The notes: generated from the sequence alone by a model not told the origin. A stretch of 64,000 nt of DNA from Agrococcus carbonis (GCF_900104705.1 NZ_LT629734.1:868001-932000), one strand, 5' to 3'; positions 15,641 to 25,051 are shown, counted from the stretch's first letter. Numbers and translations are program-made.

Positions 15641-18228
15641 ATCCGCCCCGCGGCGCTCCTCGCGCCCGTGATCGCGCGCGCGACGACGCGCTGCAGGCGC
15701 GGATCGAGGCGCCGCGCGACGGCGCGCGCCGCGCGGCGCGGCGCCGCAGGGAAGGCGTGCAGCTTCACCTCGTAGCGCTCCCCGACGCGGCCGTGCACCG
15801 CGACGCGGTCGGCGCGCGACGACGTCTCGGAGAAGGGCTGCGCCGACCAGCGCAGGCGCGACAGGAACGCCGCCTCCGGGCCCGCCGCATCGTCGCCCGC
15901 CGCGATCTGGAGGCGCCAGACGCCGTCTGCGAGCGCGCCGGGGCCGATCGCGAACGACCACGAGCCCTCGCCCTCGACGTCGCTGATCTCGATCTGGCCG
16001 AGCGCGTGCACGGGACCACCCGCATCCGGCTCTGCGAGCACGGTCAGCCGAGCGCCGGCGAGGGCGACCGGCGCCTCGCCCTCGACCTGCACGCCGCCGC
16101 CGAGGCGCCGCGCCGTGCGCGCGACCACGCCACCGCCGCCCACAGCGCTCAGCCGCTCGAGCACGCCGTGGCGGCCGGCGAGGCTCGCCTCCACCACGAC
16201 GCCCATGCGCGGGTCGCGGCGCGGGCCGTTCTCGGGCGCGCGCGACGCGATGCTCGCGACGGCCGCAGCTGCGGAGGCGGCGTCGCGGGCGCGCGACTGC
16301 ACCTCGGCGAGCGCGACCCGGGCGGATGCGAGGGCGAGCACGCTGTGCAGCGCGGGGTCGGCATCGGCCGCGTCGAGCGCGTCGGAGGCGGCGACGAGGC
16401 GCTCGAGGCCCCCGATGGCCCGGGCGGCGTCGAGCAGGTTGTGCTCGGCGTGCGCGGCCTTCGCGCCGCGCAGGTCGCCGCTGGCGATGAGCGAGAACAC
16501 GATGGCCCGCTCCATCGGGAGGGTCGCGAGCGCATCCGGCGAGAGCCCGCCGAGGAGCGCGCGCATGCGGTCGGCGATCGCGGCCTCGTCCTCGGGGGAC
16601 GACTCCGTGAGCGCCTCGAGCACGCGCGTGACGAGCACCCAGCCGTCCGACTGCACGATCATGCGCGTGTACTCGTCGAGGAGCCTCGCGTCGCCCGTGC
16701 CCCGCACGAGGTCGAGGCACAGGCACTCCTGCGTGAGGTAGCTGCGCAGCCCGCGCAGCTGGCCGGCCTTCGCCGTCATCGACGTGCCGCCCGGGCGGTC
16801 GCGGTAGAGGTAGACGCGGTCGCGCACGATGTCGATCGTGCGGGCGCGCACGTAGGCCGTGACGACCGGCACGATGTCGTTCGACCGCGGCACGTCGGGG
16901 AACCGGATGCCCTCGTCGCGGAACCAGCTCGCGCGATAGAGCTTGTTCCAGCACGCGCGGCCGCGGATGATCGAGGGCTCGCCGACGAGGTCGACCGCCT
17001 CTCGGTCCTCCTTGAAGACGCTCCACGAGCGCGTCGGATCCCATGTCTTCGACGCCGAGAACTTCAGGAAGCGCCCCAGGACCAGGTCGCTCCCGCTGCG
17101 GTCCCCCGCCTCCGTGAGCGCGCGGTAGGCGCCCTCGGGCACGAGGTCGTCGCCGTCGGCGAACGCGAGGTACTCGCCGCGGGCGAGATCGACGCCGAGG
17201 TTGCGCGCGCTGCCACCGCCTGCCACGGCGCCGGCGACGACGCGGATGCGGCGGTCGCGGCGCGCGGCCGCGCGGGCGAGCGCGACCGTGTCGTCCGACG
17301 AGCGGTCGTCGACGACGATGACCTCGAGGTCGTCGAGCTCCTGGGTCATCAGTGAGTCGAGGCACTCGTCGACCCAGGTCGCGACGTTGGCGGTCGGCAC
17401 GACGACCGAGACGCGCGGCGTGCGCCACAGCTCGGCCGGGAAGGCGGCCCGCAGCGCCTCGGCGTCGAACGCCGCCGGCGCGAGCGGCTCGTCCTGCATC
17501 GCCTCGGCGACGGATGCGGCGAGGGCCGTCCGTCCACGCCCGGTCGCGAACGCGTGATCGTCGAGGTGGGCGCGGAGCGTGCCGGCATCGCGCACCAGGC
17601 GCACCGGCACCCCGAGCCCGTCGGCGATGGCGAGGACGTCGGCGGACGACGTCACGATCGACGCGCAGCCGGCGAGCGCCTCGGCGCTGCGCCAGGGATC
17701 CTCCTCGAGCACGATCCGCCGCGCGCCCTCGACCGCCTCGATCTCCGCGTCGTCGACGTCGGCGACGACGCCGATCCCCGCTGCGGCGCCGCGATCCCCG
17801 ACGCGCTCGGGGAACAGGTCGCCGAGCAGCAGCAGCGGGTCGCCCACGACACCGAGCGACGCGTCGCCGCCCGCCTCGCGGATCGCCCGATCGGCCATCG
17901 GACCCGCGGCGCCGCGGTGGTCGACGCCGTCGACGGCGACCAGGCGCCGCTCGAGCGCATCGCCGAGGCCACCGCCCCAGACGACGTCTCCCGGGCGGGC
18001 GTGGGGCAGCGTGCGCGGGCCGACGAGCAGCCGGCCCGGATAGCCGGGAGCGACGGAGCCACCCGCCGGTGCGAGCGCGCGCACGATCTCCGCGCGCAGC
18101 ATCGCGGCGACGCGCCGCGGCGCATCGGCGCTGCCGGTACGATCGTCACGCACATCGACCAGGATCCTGACGCCGGCGATCGATTCGCTGGTGGCTCCAT
18201 CGCGCGCCAGGGCGTCGGCATCCGTCAT
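15598..18228 (-). CDS. Pyruvyl-transferase-like domain fused to a GT2 glycosyltransferase
   Basis: 876 residues in three parts. Residues ~1-240 resemble polysaccharide pyruvyl transferases: LLVGPRTLPHARPGDVVWGG, SLGVVGDPLLLLGDLFPE and CASIVTSSADVLAIADGLGV. The usual Ser-x-His-Gly site is replaced by SSADV, so this domain may be inactive or altered. From ~275, RVSVVVPTANVATWVDECLD begins a GT2 domain with VVDDRSSDDT, FADGDDLVPEGAY and the acceptor loop RPGGTSMT. The C-terminal ~330 residues are alpha-helical and then beta-rich, with no recognised domain. The ATG at 18228 lies 8 nt after TATACT. It is paralogous to the GT2 gene ending at 23552. Confidence 0.78.
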   Translation of the reverse strand: MTDADALARDGATSESIAGVRILVDVRDDRTGSADAPRRVAAMLRAEIVRALAPAGGSVAPGYPGRLLVGPRTLPHARPGDVVWGGGLGDALERRLVAVDGVDHRGAAGPMADRAIREAGGDASLGVVGDPLLLLGDLFPERVGDRGAAAGIGVVADVDDAEIEAVEGARRIVLEEDPWRSAEALAGCASIVTSSADVLAIADGLGVPVRLVRDAGTLRAHLDDHAFATGRGRTALAASVAEAMQDEPLAPAAFDAEALRAAFPAELWRTPRVSVVVPTANVATWVDECLDSLMTQELDDLEVIVVDDRSSDDTVALARAAARRDRRIRVVAGAVAGGGSARNLGVDLARGEYLAFADGDDLVPEGAYRALTEAGDRSGSDLVLGRFLKFSASKTWDPTRSWSVFKEDREAVDLVGEPSIIRGRACWNKLYRASWFRDEGIRFPDVPRSNDIVPVVTAYVRARTIDIVRDRVYLYRDRPGGTSMTAKAGQLRGLRSYLTQECLCLDLVRGTGDARLLDEYTRMIVQSDGWVLVTRVLEALTESSPEDEAAIADRMRALLGGLSPDALATLPMERAIVFSLIASGDLRGAKAAHAEHNLLDAARAIGGLERLVAASDALDAADADPALHSVLALASARVALAEVQSRARDAASAAAAVASIASRAPENGPRRDPRMGVVVEASLAGRHGVLERLSAVGGGGVVARTARRLGGGVQVEGEAPVALAGARLTVLAEPDAGGPVHALGQIEISDVEGEGSWSFAIGPGALADGVWRLQIAAGDDAAGPEAAFLSRLRWSAQPFSETSSRADRVAVHGRVGERYEVKLHAFPAAPRRAARAVARRLDPRLQRVVARAITGARSAAGRIQPSSASEANRAGD

Positions 18229-18236
18229 GATCCACG

Positions 18237-18242
18237 AGTATA
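18237..18242 (-). promoter_or_regulatory. -10 hexamer TATACT, leaderless start
   Basis: TATACT ends 8 nt before the ATG at 18228, with no ribosome-binding site. It is the closest match to a textbook -10 in the window. Confidence 0.55.
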
Positions 18243-18281
18243 TGGAACGGGATCCGTCCCCGGACCGAGCAAGAGGCGACC

Positions 18282-20294
18282 ATCACAGGCACCAGCACCA
18301 AGCGCGTCCAGCGCCGCGACATCCAGGGGCTCCGCATGATCGCGGTGGTGAGCGTCATCGCCAACCACCTCGCGGGCTGGCCCGTCGGCGGCTTCGTGGG
18401 CGTCGACGTGTTCTTCGTCATCTCCGGCTTCCTCATCACCGGCCTCCTGGTGCGCGAGCACGAGCGCACCGGCCGCATCTCGTTCGTCGACTTCTACCGC
18501 CGGCGCATCAAGCGCCTCATGCCCGCCGCGCTCCTCGTGCTCGCGGTGACGGTGATCGGCTCGGTCTACCTGCTGCCGCAGCCGCGCGCGATCGCCGCCG
18601 CGATCGATGCCGCGTTCGCCGCGCTGTTCACGGTCAACTGGCGCCTCGCCGTCGTCGGCACCGACTACTTCGAGGCCGGCCAGCCGCCGTCGCCGCTGCA
18701 GCACTACTGGTCGCTGTCGGTCGAGGAGCAGTTCTACGTCGTGTGGCCCATCGTGATGGTGCTCATGCTGTGGATCGCGGGACGGCTCCGCGGCGACCGG
18801 CTGGGGCGACGCCGCGTGCTGCTGGCGGCCGCGAGCCTCATCGCCGTCGCTTCGTTCGCGTGGGCGCTGCTCGAGACCGCGACGAACCCCTCGTTCGCGT
18901 ACTTCTCGACCCTCGCTCGCGCCTGGGAGCTCGGCATCGGCGCGGTGCTGGCGATCATCGTGCAGACCACGAGGCTCCGGATCCCGCCCGCGATCGCGCC
19001 GTGGGCCGGACTGGCAGGCACGGCGGGCATCATCGCGAGCTGCTTCCTGGTGCTTCCGGAGCCGGGCTTCCCCGCGCCCGCCGGCCTGCTGCCGGTGCTC
19101 TCGACGGCGCTCGTGATCTGGGCGGGCGTGGAGGGCGGAGAGCGCTACGAGCGCGTCAACGCGCTGCTCACCAACCGCGTCTCGCACTTCCTCGGCGACA
19201 TCTCCTACTCGCTCTACCTGTGGCACTTCCCGGTGATCATCCTCGGCGCAGCGCTCCTGCCGCAGGAGTCGCCGATGTTCCTCGCGCTCGCGCTCGTGGC
19301 GACGCTGCTGCTGTCGTGGGCGTCGTACGCGTGGGTCGAGGACCCAGCGCGACGCTCCTCCTGGCTCACCTCTGACTGGCGGTGGCGGCCGCGCGTGGTC
19401 GTGGGATGGGCGGTCGGGGCCGCGGTCGTGCTCGGCGCGGGCGCGCTCGTGACGACCGAGATCACCCGGCCCGCAGAGGCGGTGCAGCCCGAGCGCGTCG
19501 CTCCTGTGGACTGCTTCGGCGCGAACTACCTCGCGAACGGCTGCTCCCCGGAGGACGTCACCGGCGAGATCACGCCGGCGGTCGACGTCATGGCCGAGGA
19601 CACCGGCGGTGCGTACGCCTGCTGGCGGGTCCAGGGAGGCCCGCTGCAGTCGTGCACCTACGGGTCCGAGTCGGAGGACGCGCTGCGCGTCGCGCTCGTC
19701 GGCGACAGCCACGCCGCGATGCTCATGCCCGGCCTGCTCCCCGAGCTCGAGGATCGCGACTGGCGCATGGACACCTACCTCGGCTACGGCTGCCAGTGGC
19801 GCGACGGCGGCGAGGCGAGCGACTGCGCACCGCTCATGCCCGAGATCGACGAGCGGCTCACGAGCGGCGACTACGACCTCATCATCACGAGCGCGGCCCG
19901 ATGGGCGACGAGCGACGGCGCTGCAGAGGGCTTCGCCTCGGCGTGGGCGGACGCGATCGAAGCGGGATCGCGCGTCGTCGCGGTCGCCGACGTGCCGACC
20001 GTCTCCGAGGAGACCCTCGCCTGCCTGCAGCGCGTGGGCGGCGACCCGTTCGACTGCAGCACGCCGGTCGCGGAAGCCTCGCAGCCGGCCGACCCGCTCG
20101 TCGCGGCGGCCGCGCTCGAGCCGCGCGCCGGCCTCGTCGAAGTGGCCGATCGGTACTGCACGGATGCGGGGTGCCCGGGCGTCATCGGTGGCGTCGTCGT
20201 GTACCGCGACGGCGTGAGCCACACCACGGGCACCTACATGCGCAGCTTCGGCCCCGAGCTCGTCGACCGCATCCGCGCCGCGGCCGGGCTGTGA
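18282..20294 (+). CDS. OafA-type acyltransferase with C-terminal SGNH domain; probable ATC start
   Basis: 670 residues if it starts at ATC 18282. The N-terminal ~370 residues are an Acyl_transf_3 membrane domain: the conserved opening RRDIQGLR, then FVGVDVFFVISGFLITGLL and YWSLSVEEQFYVVWP, with about ten helices. The C-terminal part is a periplasmic SGNH esterase-like domain with LVGDSHAAML (nucleophile Ser) and DGVSHTTGTYM (His). It would O-acylate surface glycans. The first ATG (18336) falls after the conserved RRDIQGLR and there is no in-frame ATG, GTG or TTG upstream. AAGAGG precedes ATC-ACA-GGC, so either ATC initiates or an ATG has been altered. It is divergent from the gene at 18228. 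Confidence 0.85.
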   Translation: MTGTSTKRVQRRDIQGLRMIAVVSVIANHLAGWPVGGFVGVDVFFVISGFLITGLLVREHERTGRISFVDFYRRRIKRLMPAALLVLAVTVIGSVYLLPQPRAIAAAIDAAFAALFTVNWRLAVVGTDYFEAGQPPSPLQHYWSLSVEEQFYVVWPIVMVLMLWIAGRLRGDRLGRRRVLLAAASLIAVASFAWALLETATNPSFAYFSTLARAWELGIGAVLAIIVQTTRLRIPPAIAPWAGLAGTAGIIASCFLVLPEPGFPAPAGLLPVLSTALVIWAGVEGGERYERVNALLTNRVSHFLGDISYSLYLWHFPVIILGAALLPQESPMFLALALVATLLLSWASYAWVEDPARRSSWLTSDWRWRPRVVVGWAVGAAVVLGAGALVTTEITRPAEAVQPERVAPVDCFGANYLANGCSPEDVTGEITPAVDVMAEDTGGAYACWRVQGGPLQSCTYGSESEDALRVALVGDSHAAMLMPGLLPELEDRDWRMDTYLGYGCQWRDGGEASDCAPLMPEIDERLTSGDYDLIITSAARWATSDGAAEGFASAWADAIEAGSRVVAVADVPTVSEETLACLQRVGGDPFDCSTPVAEASQPADPLVAAAALEPRAGLVEVADRYCTDAGCPGVIGGVVVYRDGVSHTTGTYMRSFGPELVDRIRAAAGL

Positions 20295-20303
20295 ACCCGG
20301 TGA

Positions 20304-20309
20304 TATCCT
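20304..20309 (+). promoter_or_regulatory. Possible -10 (TATCCT) for the Wzm/Wzt operon
   Basis: TATCCT lies 45 nt before the transporter permease ATG. The leader carries GGAGGAG. Confidence 0.45.
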
Positions 20310-20354
20310 CGTCGACGTCAGATGCCCGGAACGGGGCCGGGCGAGTGGAGGAGC

Positions 20355-21224
20355 ATGTCGGCGAGCGCTGAGCGTGCGGTCCCTGGGGCTCGGCGCATCA
20401 CGCTCAACCTGCTCAAGAACCTCACGCTGCGGGAGATCCGTTCCGAGTACAAGCGCACCGCGCTCGGCCGGGTCTGGTCGCTCATCAACCCGCTCGCGCA
20501 GGTCGCGATCTACGGCATCGTCTTCGGCCTCATCTTCGGCGCCGAAGCCGACCCGGGCATCAACTCCGGCATCCACCTCTTCGCCCTCTGGCTCGGCGTC
20601 GGCATCGTCACGTGGGGCTTCATCAACGTCGGCATCCGCGAGGCGATGCAGTCGTTCCTCGGCTACCAGGGCCTGCTGAAGAAGGTCGCGCTGCCGCGGT
20701 GGACGCTGCCCGCCTCGAAGGTGCTCTCGCGCGCGGCGACCTACCTCACGGAGATCGCTGCGGTCGCCGTGATCTGCGGCGTCCTCGGCGGCTGGGAGAT
20801 CCTGCTGCGCATCTGGATGCTCGTGCCGCTCATCGCCCTGACGGTCGTGTTCATCTACGGCATCGGCCTCGTGCTCGCGATCGGCATCGTGTACTTCCGC
20901 GACATCGAGCACTTCTGGGGCATCATCACCCAGATCTTCTTCTACGCATCCGGCGTCATGATCCCGGTGCGGACGGTCGCGACCGTGCAGGAGCGCCTCG
21001 ACGAGTCCGGCTACCGGTTCCTCGGCGGCCCCGTGCCGCTCCAGGCGGCGTTCGAGGCCAACCCGGTGTTCCAGTTCCTCACCGCGTACCGCCGCGTCGT
21101 CTACGACTTCGCCTTCCCCGAGTGGCAGCTGCTGCTCTCGCTCACGCTGTGGGCCGCGGGCACGCTCATCGTCGGGCTGTTCGTTTACACCCGCTTCCAG
21201 GCCAAGATCGTCGAGGAGCTCTGA
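20355..21224 (+). CDS. wzm: Polysaccharide ABC exporter permease (Wzm-like)
   Basis: 289 residues with six predicted membrane helices, an ABC-2 type permease of the Wzm/TagG class. The N-terminal amphipathic stretch LTLREIRSEYKRTALGRVWS precedes NPLAQVAIYGIVFGLIFG. The remaining helices include the GVMIPV motif near residue 205 and end in TRFQAKIVEEL. It forms the channel that moves undecaprenyl-linked glycan across the membrane with the ATPase encoded next. ATG at 20355 follows GGAGGAG. Its stop overlaps the next start (TGATG). Confidence 0.92.
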   Translation: MSASAERAVPGARRITLNLLKNLTLREIRSEYKRTALGRVWSLINPLAQVAIYGIVFGLIFGAEADPGINSGIHLFALWLGVGIVTWGFINVGIREAMQSFLGYQGLLKKVALPRWTLPASKVLSRAATYLTEIAAVAVICGVLGGWEILLRIWMLVPLIALTVVFIYGIGLVLAIGIVYFRDIEHFWGIITQIFFYASGVMIPVRTVATVQERLDESGYRFLGGPVPLQAAFEANPVFQFLTAYRRVVYDFAFPEWQLLLSLTLWAAGTLIVGLFVYTRFQAKIVEEL

Positions 21225-22465
21225 TGACCGGCACAGCCGTCGAGGTGCACGGCGTCTCGAAGAGGTTCCGCGTCTACCACGACCGCAACCAGTCGATCAA
21301 GGCGACGGTGCTCAAGGGCGGCCGCGCGAAGTACGAGGAGTTCTGGGCGCTGCGCGACGTGTCGCTCGAGGTGCCGGAGGGCTCGACGTTCGGGCTGCTC
21401 GGGCTCAACGGCTCCGGCAAGTCGACGCTGCTCAAGTGCATCGCGGGCATCCTGCAGCCCAACGAGGGCCGCATCGTCACGCGCGGGCGGATGGCCGCGA
21501 TGCTCGAAGTGGGCTCGGGCTTCCACCCGGAGCTCTCGGGGCGCGAGAACGTGTACCTCAACGCCGCGATCCTCGGCATGAGCGACCGCGAGGTCGACCG
21601 CAAGCTCGAGTCGATCATCGACTTCGCCGGCGTCGAGCGCTTCATCGACCACCCGGTCAAGAACTACTCGAGCGGCATGTACGTGCGCCTCGGCTTCTCG
21701 GTCGCCATCCACACCGAGCCCGAGCTGCTGCTCGTCGACGAGGTGCTCGCGGTCGGCGACAAGGACTTCCAGGCGAAGTGCCTCGCGAAGTTCGACGAGC
21801 TGAAGGCCTCCGGCAAGACCGTCGTCGTGGTGTCGCACTCGATGGGCACGATGCGCACGTTCTGCGACCAGGCGGCGTGGCTCGACCACGGCGAGCTGCA
21901 GGCGGTCGGGCCGGCGAGCGAGATCGTCGACCGCTACACGGGCGACGGGCGCGCGAGCACCGGCACCGTGGAGGGCGTCGAGGGCCTCAAGCGCTTCGGC
22001 ACCGGCGAGGTGCGCTTCACCGACATCGAGCTGCTCGGCACCGACGGGCAGGAGCTCGACACCGTCGACCCCACGCGACCGCTCACCGTGCGGCTCTCCT
22101 TCTACGCCCACGAGCCGATCGAGCGGCCCGACTTCGCCATCTCGATCCGGGACTCGCAGCAGACGGCCGTCTTCAACATCACGGGCCACGACCGCGACTG
22201 GCTGCCGCAGCGGCTCGAGCGCGGCCACGGCACGGTCGAGATCCAGCTCGCCTCGCTCCCCGTGCGCGCGGGCGGCTACCGCATCGTCGCCGATGTGCGC
22301 GCCGAGGGCGCCGAGGAGCCCGCCGACAAGATCTGGGGCGGCAAGCGCTTCGGGGTCGAGCGGGGCGACCACACCACGAGCGGCGGGACGCTCTACCTGC
22401 CGTCGGGGTTCGGCGAGCTGCGCACCGGAGCCGCCGAGGGCAGCACGCGGCTCATGCCGCGCTGA
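21224..22465 (+). CDS. wzt: Polysaccharide ABC exporter ATPase with Wzt C-terminal domain
   Basis: 413 residues. The ATPase domain (1-~245) has Walker A GLNGSGKST, signature NYSSGMYVRL, Walker B LLLVDEVLAVGD and the switch His in VVVSHSMGT. From ~255 there is a beta-sandwich Wzt_C module (GTGEVRFTDIELLGTDGQEL, FAISIRDSQQTAVF), which in characterised systems recognises the finished or capped end of the glycan. This implies chain-length-coupled export of a specific polymer. It is co-translated with the permease and overlaps the convergent GT4 gene by 14 nt. Confidence 0.93.
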   Translation: MTGTAVEVHGVSKRFRVYHDRNQSIKATVLKGGRAKYEEFWALRDVSLEVPEGSTFGLLGLNGSGKSTLLKCIAGILQPNEGRIVTRGRMAAMLEVGSGFHPELSGRENVYLNAAILGMSDREVDRKLESIIDFAGVERFIDHPVKNYSSGMYVRLGFSVAIHTEPELLLVDEVLAVGDKDFQAKCLAKFDELKASGKTVVVVSHSMGTMRTFCDQAAWLDHGELQAVGPASEIVDRYTGDGRASTGTVEGVEGLKRFGTGEVRFTDIELLGTDGQELDTVDPTRPLTVRLSFYAHEPIERPDFAISIRDSQQTAVFNITGHDRDWLPQRLERGHGTVEIQLASLPVRAGGYRIVADVRAEGAEEPADKIWGGKRFGVERGDHTTSGGTLYLPSGFGELRTGAAEGSTRLMPR

Positions 22466-23555
22466 CGCGCTCCTCGCGACCGGCCTGCACCTCGCGCACG
22501 AGCGCGAGGAACGCGCGCGACATCCGGTAGGGGCTCCACGCCCGCGCCGCGTCGAACGCGGCCTCCCTCGCCTGCTCGTCGTCGATCGGCGCCGCTGCGA
22601 TCGCCTCGGCGAGCGCCTCGACGGGACGCGTGCGGTCATACAGCCGCACCCACGTCTCGTCGCCGTGGTGCGACACGACGTGCGGCTCGTCGGGCAGCAG
22701 CACCGGCGCGCCGAACGTCTGGGCGAGCAGCATCGAGCCCGAGTTGAGGATGTTGCGGTACGGGAGCGCGACGAGGTCGGCGGCGCCGAACCACCACGCC
22801 GTCTCCCCGTCCGGCACGAACCGGAAGCTGCGGATCACGCGCACGTCGAGCGGCATCGCGGCGTCGAGCGCCGCGACCTCGTCGGCCCGCACCTTCCCGG
22901 CGAGCATGAGCACGACGCGGCCGCCCCGCATCCGCTGCGCCTCGCTCGCAGCCTCGAGCAGGTCGAGCACGCCCTTGTAGGGGCGCAGCTGGCCGAGGAA
23001 CAGCACGGCGAGCTCGTCGGGGGCGAGGCCGAAGCGGGCGCGCGCGCGGTCGCGCGGGATGGGCGAGCCGTAGACGCCCTGGTAGCTGCTGTGGGGGATG
23101 CAGCGGATGCGGTCAGCCGGCAGCGCGTAGTGCTCCGCGACCACCTCGGGCGTCGCGGGGTTGATGACGTGGATCGCGTGCGCGAGCCGCGCGAGCGCCT
23201 CGTGGAGCTCGAGCTCCAGGTCGCGGTGGATCGCGTCGTGCGGCATGGCGTTGTGCACCGTCCAGATGATGCGCAGCCCTGCCTCGGTCGCCCGCTCGAG
23301 GCCGCCGACGAACGCGTCGACGCGCTCGCGCGCCTCGAGCGGGTCCGGCGTCTCCTGGCAGATGGGCGACGTCCAGTTCATGTGCAGGATCGTGTCCGCC
23401 GGGTCCTCGGCGATCGCCGCGAGGGCGTCCTCCATCGTCTTCACGCGGTCGAGCCAGTAGCCGGCGCCGCCGGTGGCCAGGTGCAGCAGGTTGAGGTAGG
23501 GGTTGTCCTGCCAGGCGGGGAAGATGACGATCCGCGTGGGTGCCCCGCCGCTCAT
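22452..23555 (-). CDS. GT4-like glycosyltransferase (paralogue 1 of 3)
   Basis: 367 residues with a GT-B fold. Landmarks are IVIFPAWQDNPYLNLL at the N-terminus, HMNWTSPI, IIWTVHNAMPHD, LFLGQLRPYKGVLDLLE at the start of the C-terminal Rossmann domain, and ALPYRNILNSGSMLLAQTFG near the donor site. Two close relatives occur nearby: the C-terminal half of the protein at 25097-27991 and the gene at 28051-29106. It probably adds a sugar to the exported polymer; donor unknown. The ATG at 23555 overlaps the stop of the upstream GT2 gene (ATGA). Confidence 0.82.
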   Translation of the reverse strand: MSGGAPTRIVIFPAWQDNPYLNLLHLATGGAGYWLDRVKTMEDALAAIAEDPADTILHMNWTSPICQETPDPLEARERVDAFVGGLERATEAGLRIIWTVHNAMPHDAIHRDLELELHEALARLAHAIHVINPATPEVVAEHYALPADRIRCIPHSSYQGVYGSPIPRDRARARFGLAPDELAVLFLGQLRPYKGVLDLLEAASEAQRMRGGRVVLMLAGKVRADEVAALDAAMPLDVRVIRSFRFVPDGETAWWFGAADLVALPYRNILNSGSMLLAQTFGAPVLLPDEPHVVSHHGDETWVRLYDRTRPVEALAEAIAAAPIDDEQAREAAFDAARAWSPYRMSRAFLALVREVQAGREERVSAA

Positions 23556-25051
23556 CGGCGGATCCTGCGGGCCGCTCGGCGGAGGGCGAGGCGCACGTGC
23601 CGGGGGCGCAGCTCGGTCACGATCGTCGTCACGTCATGCGAGCGCACGCTGCCGACCGCGCGAGCGGCGCCGCGCAGGTCGCCGTGCGCGGCGGCAGCGG
23701 CGACGTCGCGCAGCTTGCGCGCGCTCGTGCCGAGCGATCCGGCCTCCACGGCGAGCGCGGCGGCGGCGCGGAGGGTCGCGGGCGGCGCCTCGGCGGGGAG
23801 GTCGACGAGCGCGCGGATGTGGCGGGTGAGCGCGGCGGGCGCGATGCCGGCGCCGACGACGTCGCGCAGCAGCGCGTGGAGGCGCACCACCTCGTCGTCC
23901 GGCGTCGTGGGCATCGACATCGGCACGATGAGCTCGCTCCGCAGCACGACCGCGAGCGCGGTGTGCGCCTCCCGATCGGCGAGCACCGCGGCCGCGATCT
24001 GGGCGTCGAGGTCGCGGGTCGCGAACGCCTCGATCGTGCCCTCGTGCGACGTGACGATCGCGCGCGCAAGGGCCCAGGAACGGCGCGCGATGAGGCCGTA
24101 GGCGAGCCGCCGCACCGGGTCGAGCGCCGCGAACGACGCGCGCGGCGCGGAGGCGACGAGCTCGACCAGGAGGTCGCGCGCCTCGTCGAACTCCGGCGAC
24201 TCGTCGACGACCGCCGCGACGCCGTGCGCCCAGATGTCGAACTCGAGGATGCCGGCGAAGTAGCGCTCGATGAGCGCGTCGTCGCGCAGTCGGCGCACCG
24301 CGTCGCGGCACGCGATCTCCTGCGTGAAGTGGTCGCGCAGCGGCCCCGGCTGCTGCTTGCTCGAGGTCATCGAGGTCGACCCGACACGGCGACGGTAGGC
24401 GTAGACGGGCTGCGGGACGACGTCGAACGCGAACGCGCAGTACGCGTGCGTCATCGCCTGGATGTCGTTCGAGCGGCGGGCGTCGGCGAACGCGAGCCGC
24501 GCCGACTGCCAGCTGCTGCGACGGATGATGCGGTTCCAGCACACGCGGTCGCGCAGGAAGCGCGGCTCGTCGACGATCGTGATGCCCGTGCGGACCTCCC
24601 CGTAGATCGGGAGGCTCTGGTCGCGCGTCGTGAGCCGCTGCGGCTCCATCACGAGGTGGTTGCCGACGACCATCTCGGCGTCGGTGCTCGCGGCCTGGCC
24701 GGCGAGGATCCGGTAGGCGTCCGCCGGGATGATGTCGTCGCCGTCGGCGAACGCGAGGTAGTCGCCGCGCGCCTCGGCGATGCCGAGGTTGCGGGCGCGC
24801 GCGGCGCCGCGGCCCTCGCCGGCGAGGATGCGGAAGCGGGGGTCGCCGTCGATCGCGGCCTGCGCGCGGGCGACGGTGTCGTCGCTCGAGCCGTCGTCCA
24901 CGAGCAGCACCTCGATCTGCTCGAGCGTCTGCCGCCGCAGCGACTCGACCGTCTGCGAGACCCACTCGCCGACGTCGCGCATCGGCACCACGACGCTGAC
25001 CACTGGGTGCTGGGGGTCGACCGCCTGCGAGGCTCCGCCGGCTGGACTCAC
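23552..25051 (-). CDS. GT2 glycosyltransferase
   Basis: 499 residues. The GT2 domain occupies about residues 16-260: VVSVVVPMRDVGEWVSQTVE, LLVDDGSSDDT, RGAARARNLGIAEARGDYL, FADGDDIIPADAY (DxD) and the loop RRVGSTSMTSSKQQ. The remaining ~230 residues are helical with no recognised domain. It resembles the GT2 part of the 876-residue fusion protein, so these look like related enzymes acting on neighbouring linkages. GTG start at 25051, 6 nt after TAGGGA. It forms a two-gene operon with the GT4 gene that follows it. Confidence 0.83.
   Translation of the reverse strand: MSPAGGASQAVDPQHPVVSVVVPMRDVGEWVSQTVESLRRQTLEQIEVLLVDDGSSDDTVARAQAAIDGDPRFRILAGEGRGAARARNLGIAEARGDYLAFADGDDIIPADAYRILAGQAASTDAEMVVGNHLVMEPQRLTTRDQSLPIYGEVRTGITIVDEPRFLRDRVCWNRIIRRSSWQSARLAFADARRSNDIQAMTHAYCAFAFDVVPQPVYAYRRRVGSTSMTSSKQQPGPLRDHFTQEIACRDAVRRLRDDALIERYFAGILEFDIWAHGVAAVVDESPEFDEARDLLVELVASAPRASFAALDPVRRLAYGLIARRSWALARAIVTSHEGTIEAFATRDLDAQIAAAVLADREAHTALAVVLRSELIVPMSMPTTPDDEVVRLHALLRDVVGAGIAPAALTRHIRALVDLPAEAPPATLRAAAALAVEAGSLGTSARKLRDVAAAAAHGDLRGAARAVGSVRSHDVTTIVTELRPRHVRLALRRAARRIRR

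Noticed and set aside
18242..18300. ATG at 18242 as start of the OafA-type acyltransferase
   Set aside because: It is in a different frame from the conserved RRDIQGLR opening and yields MERDPSPDRARG, unlike the family.
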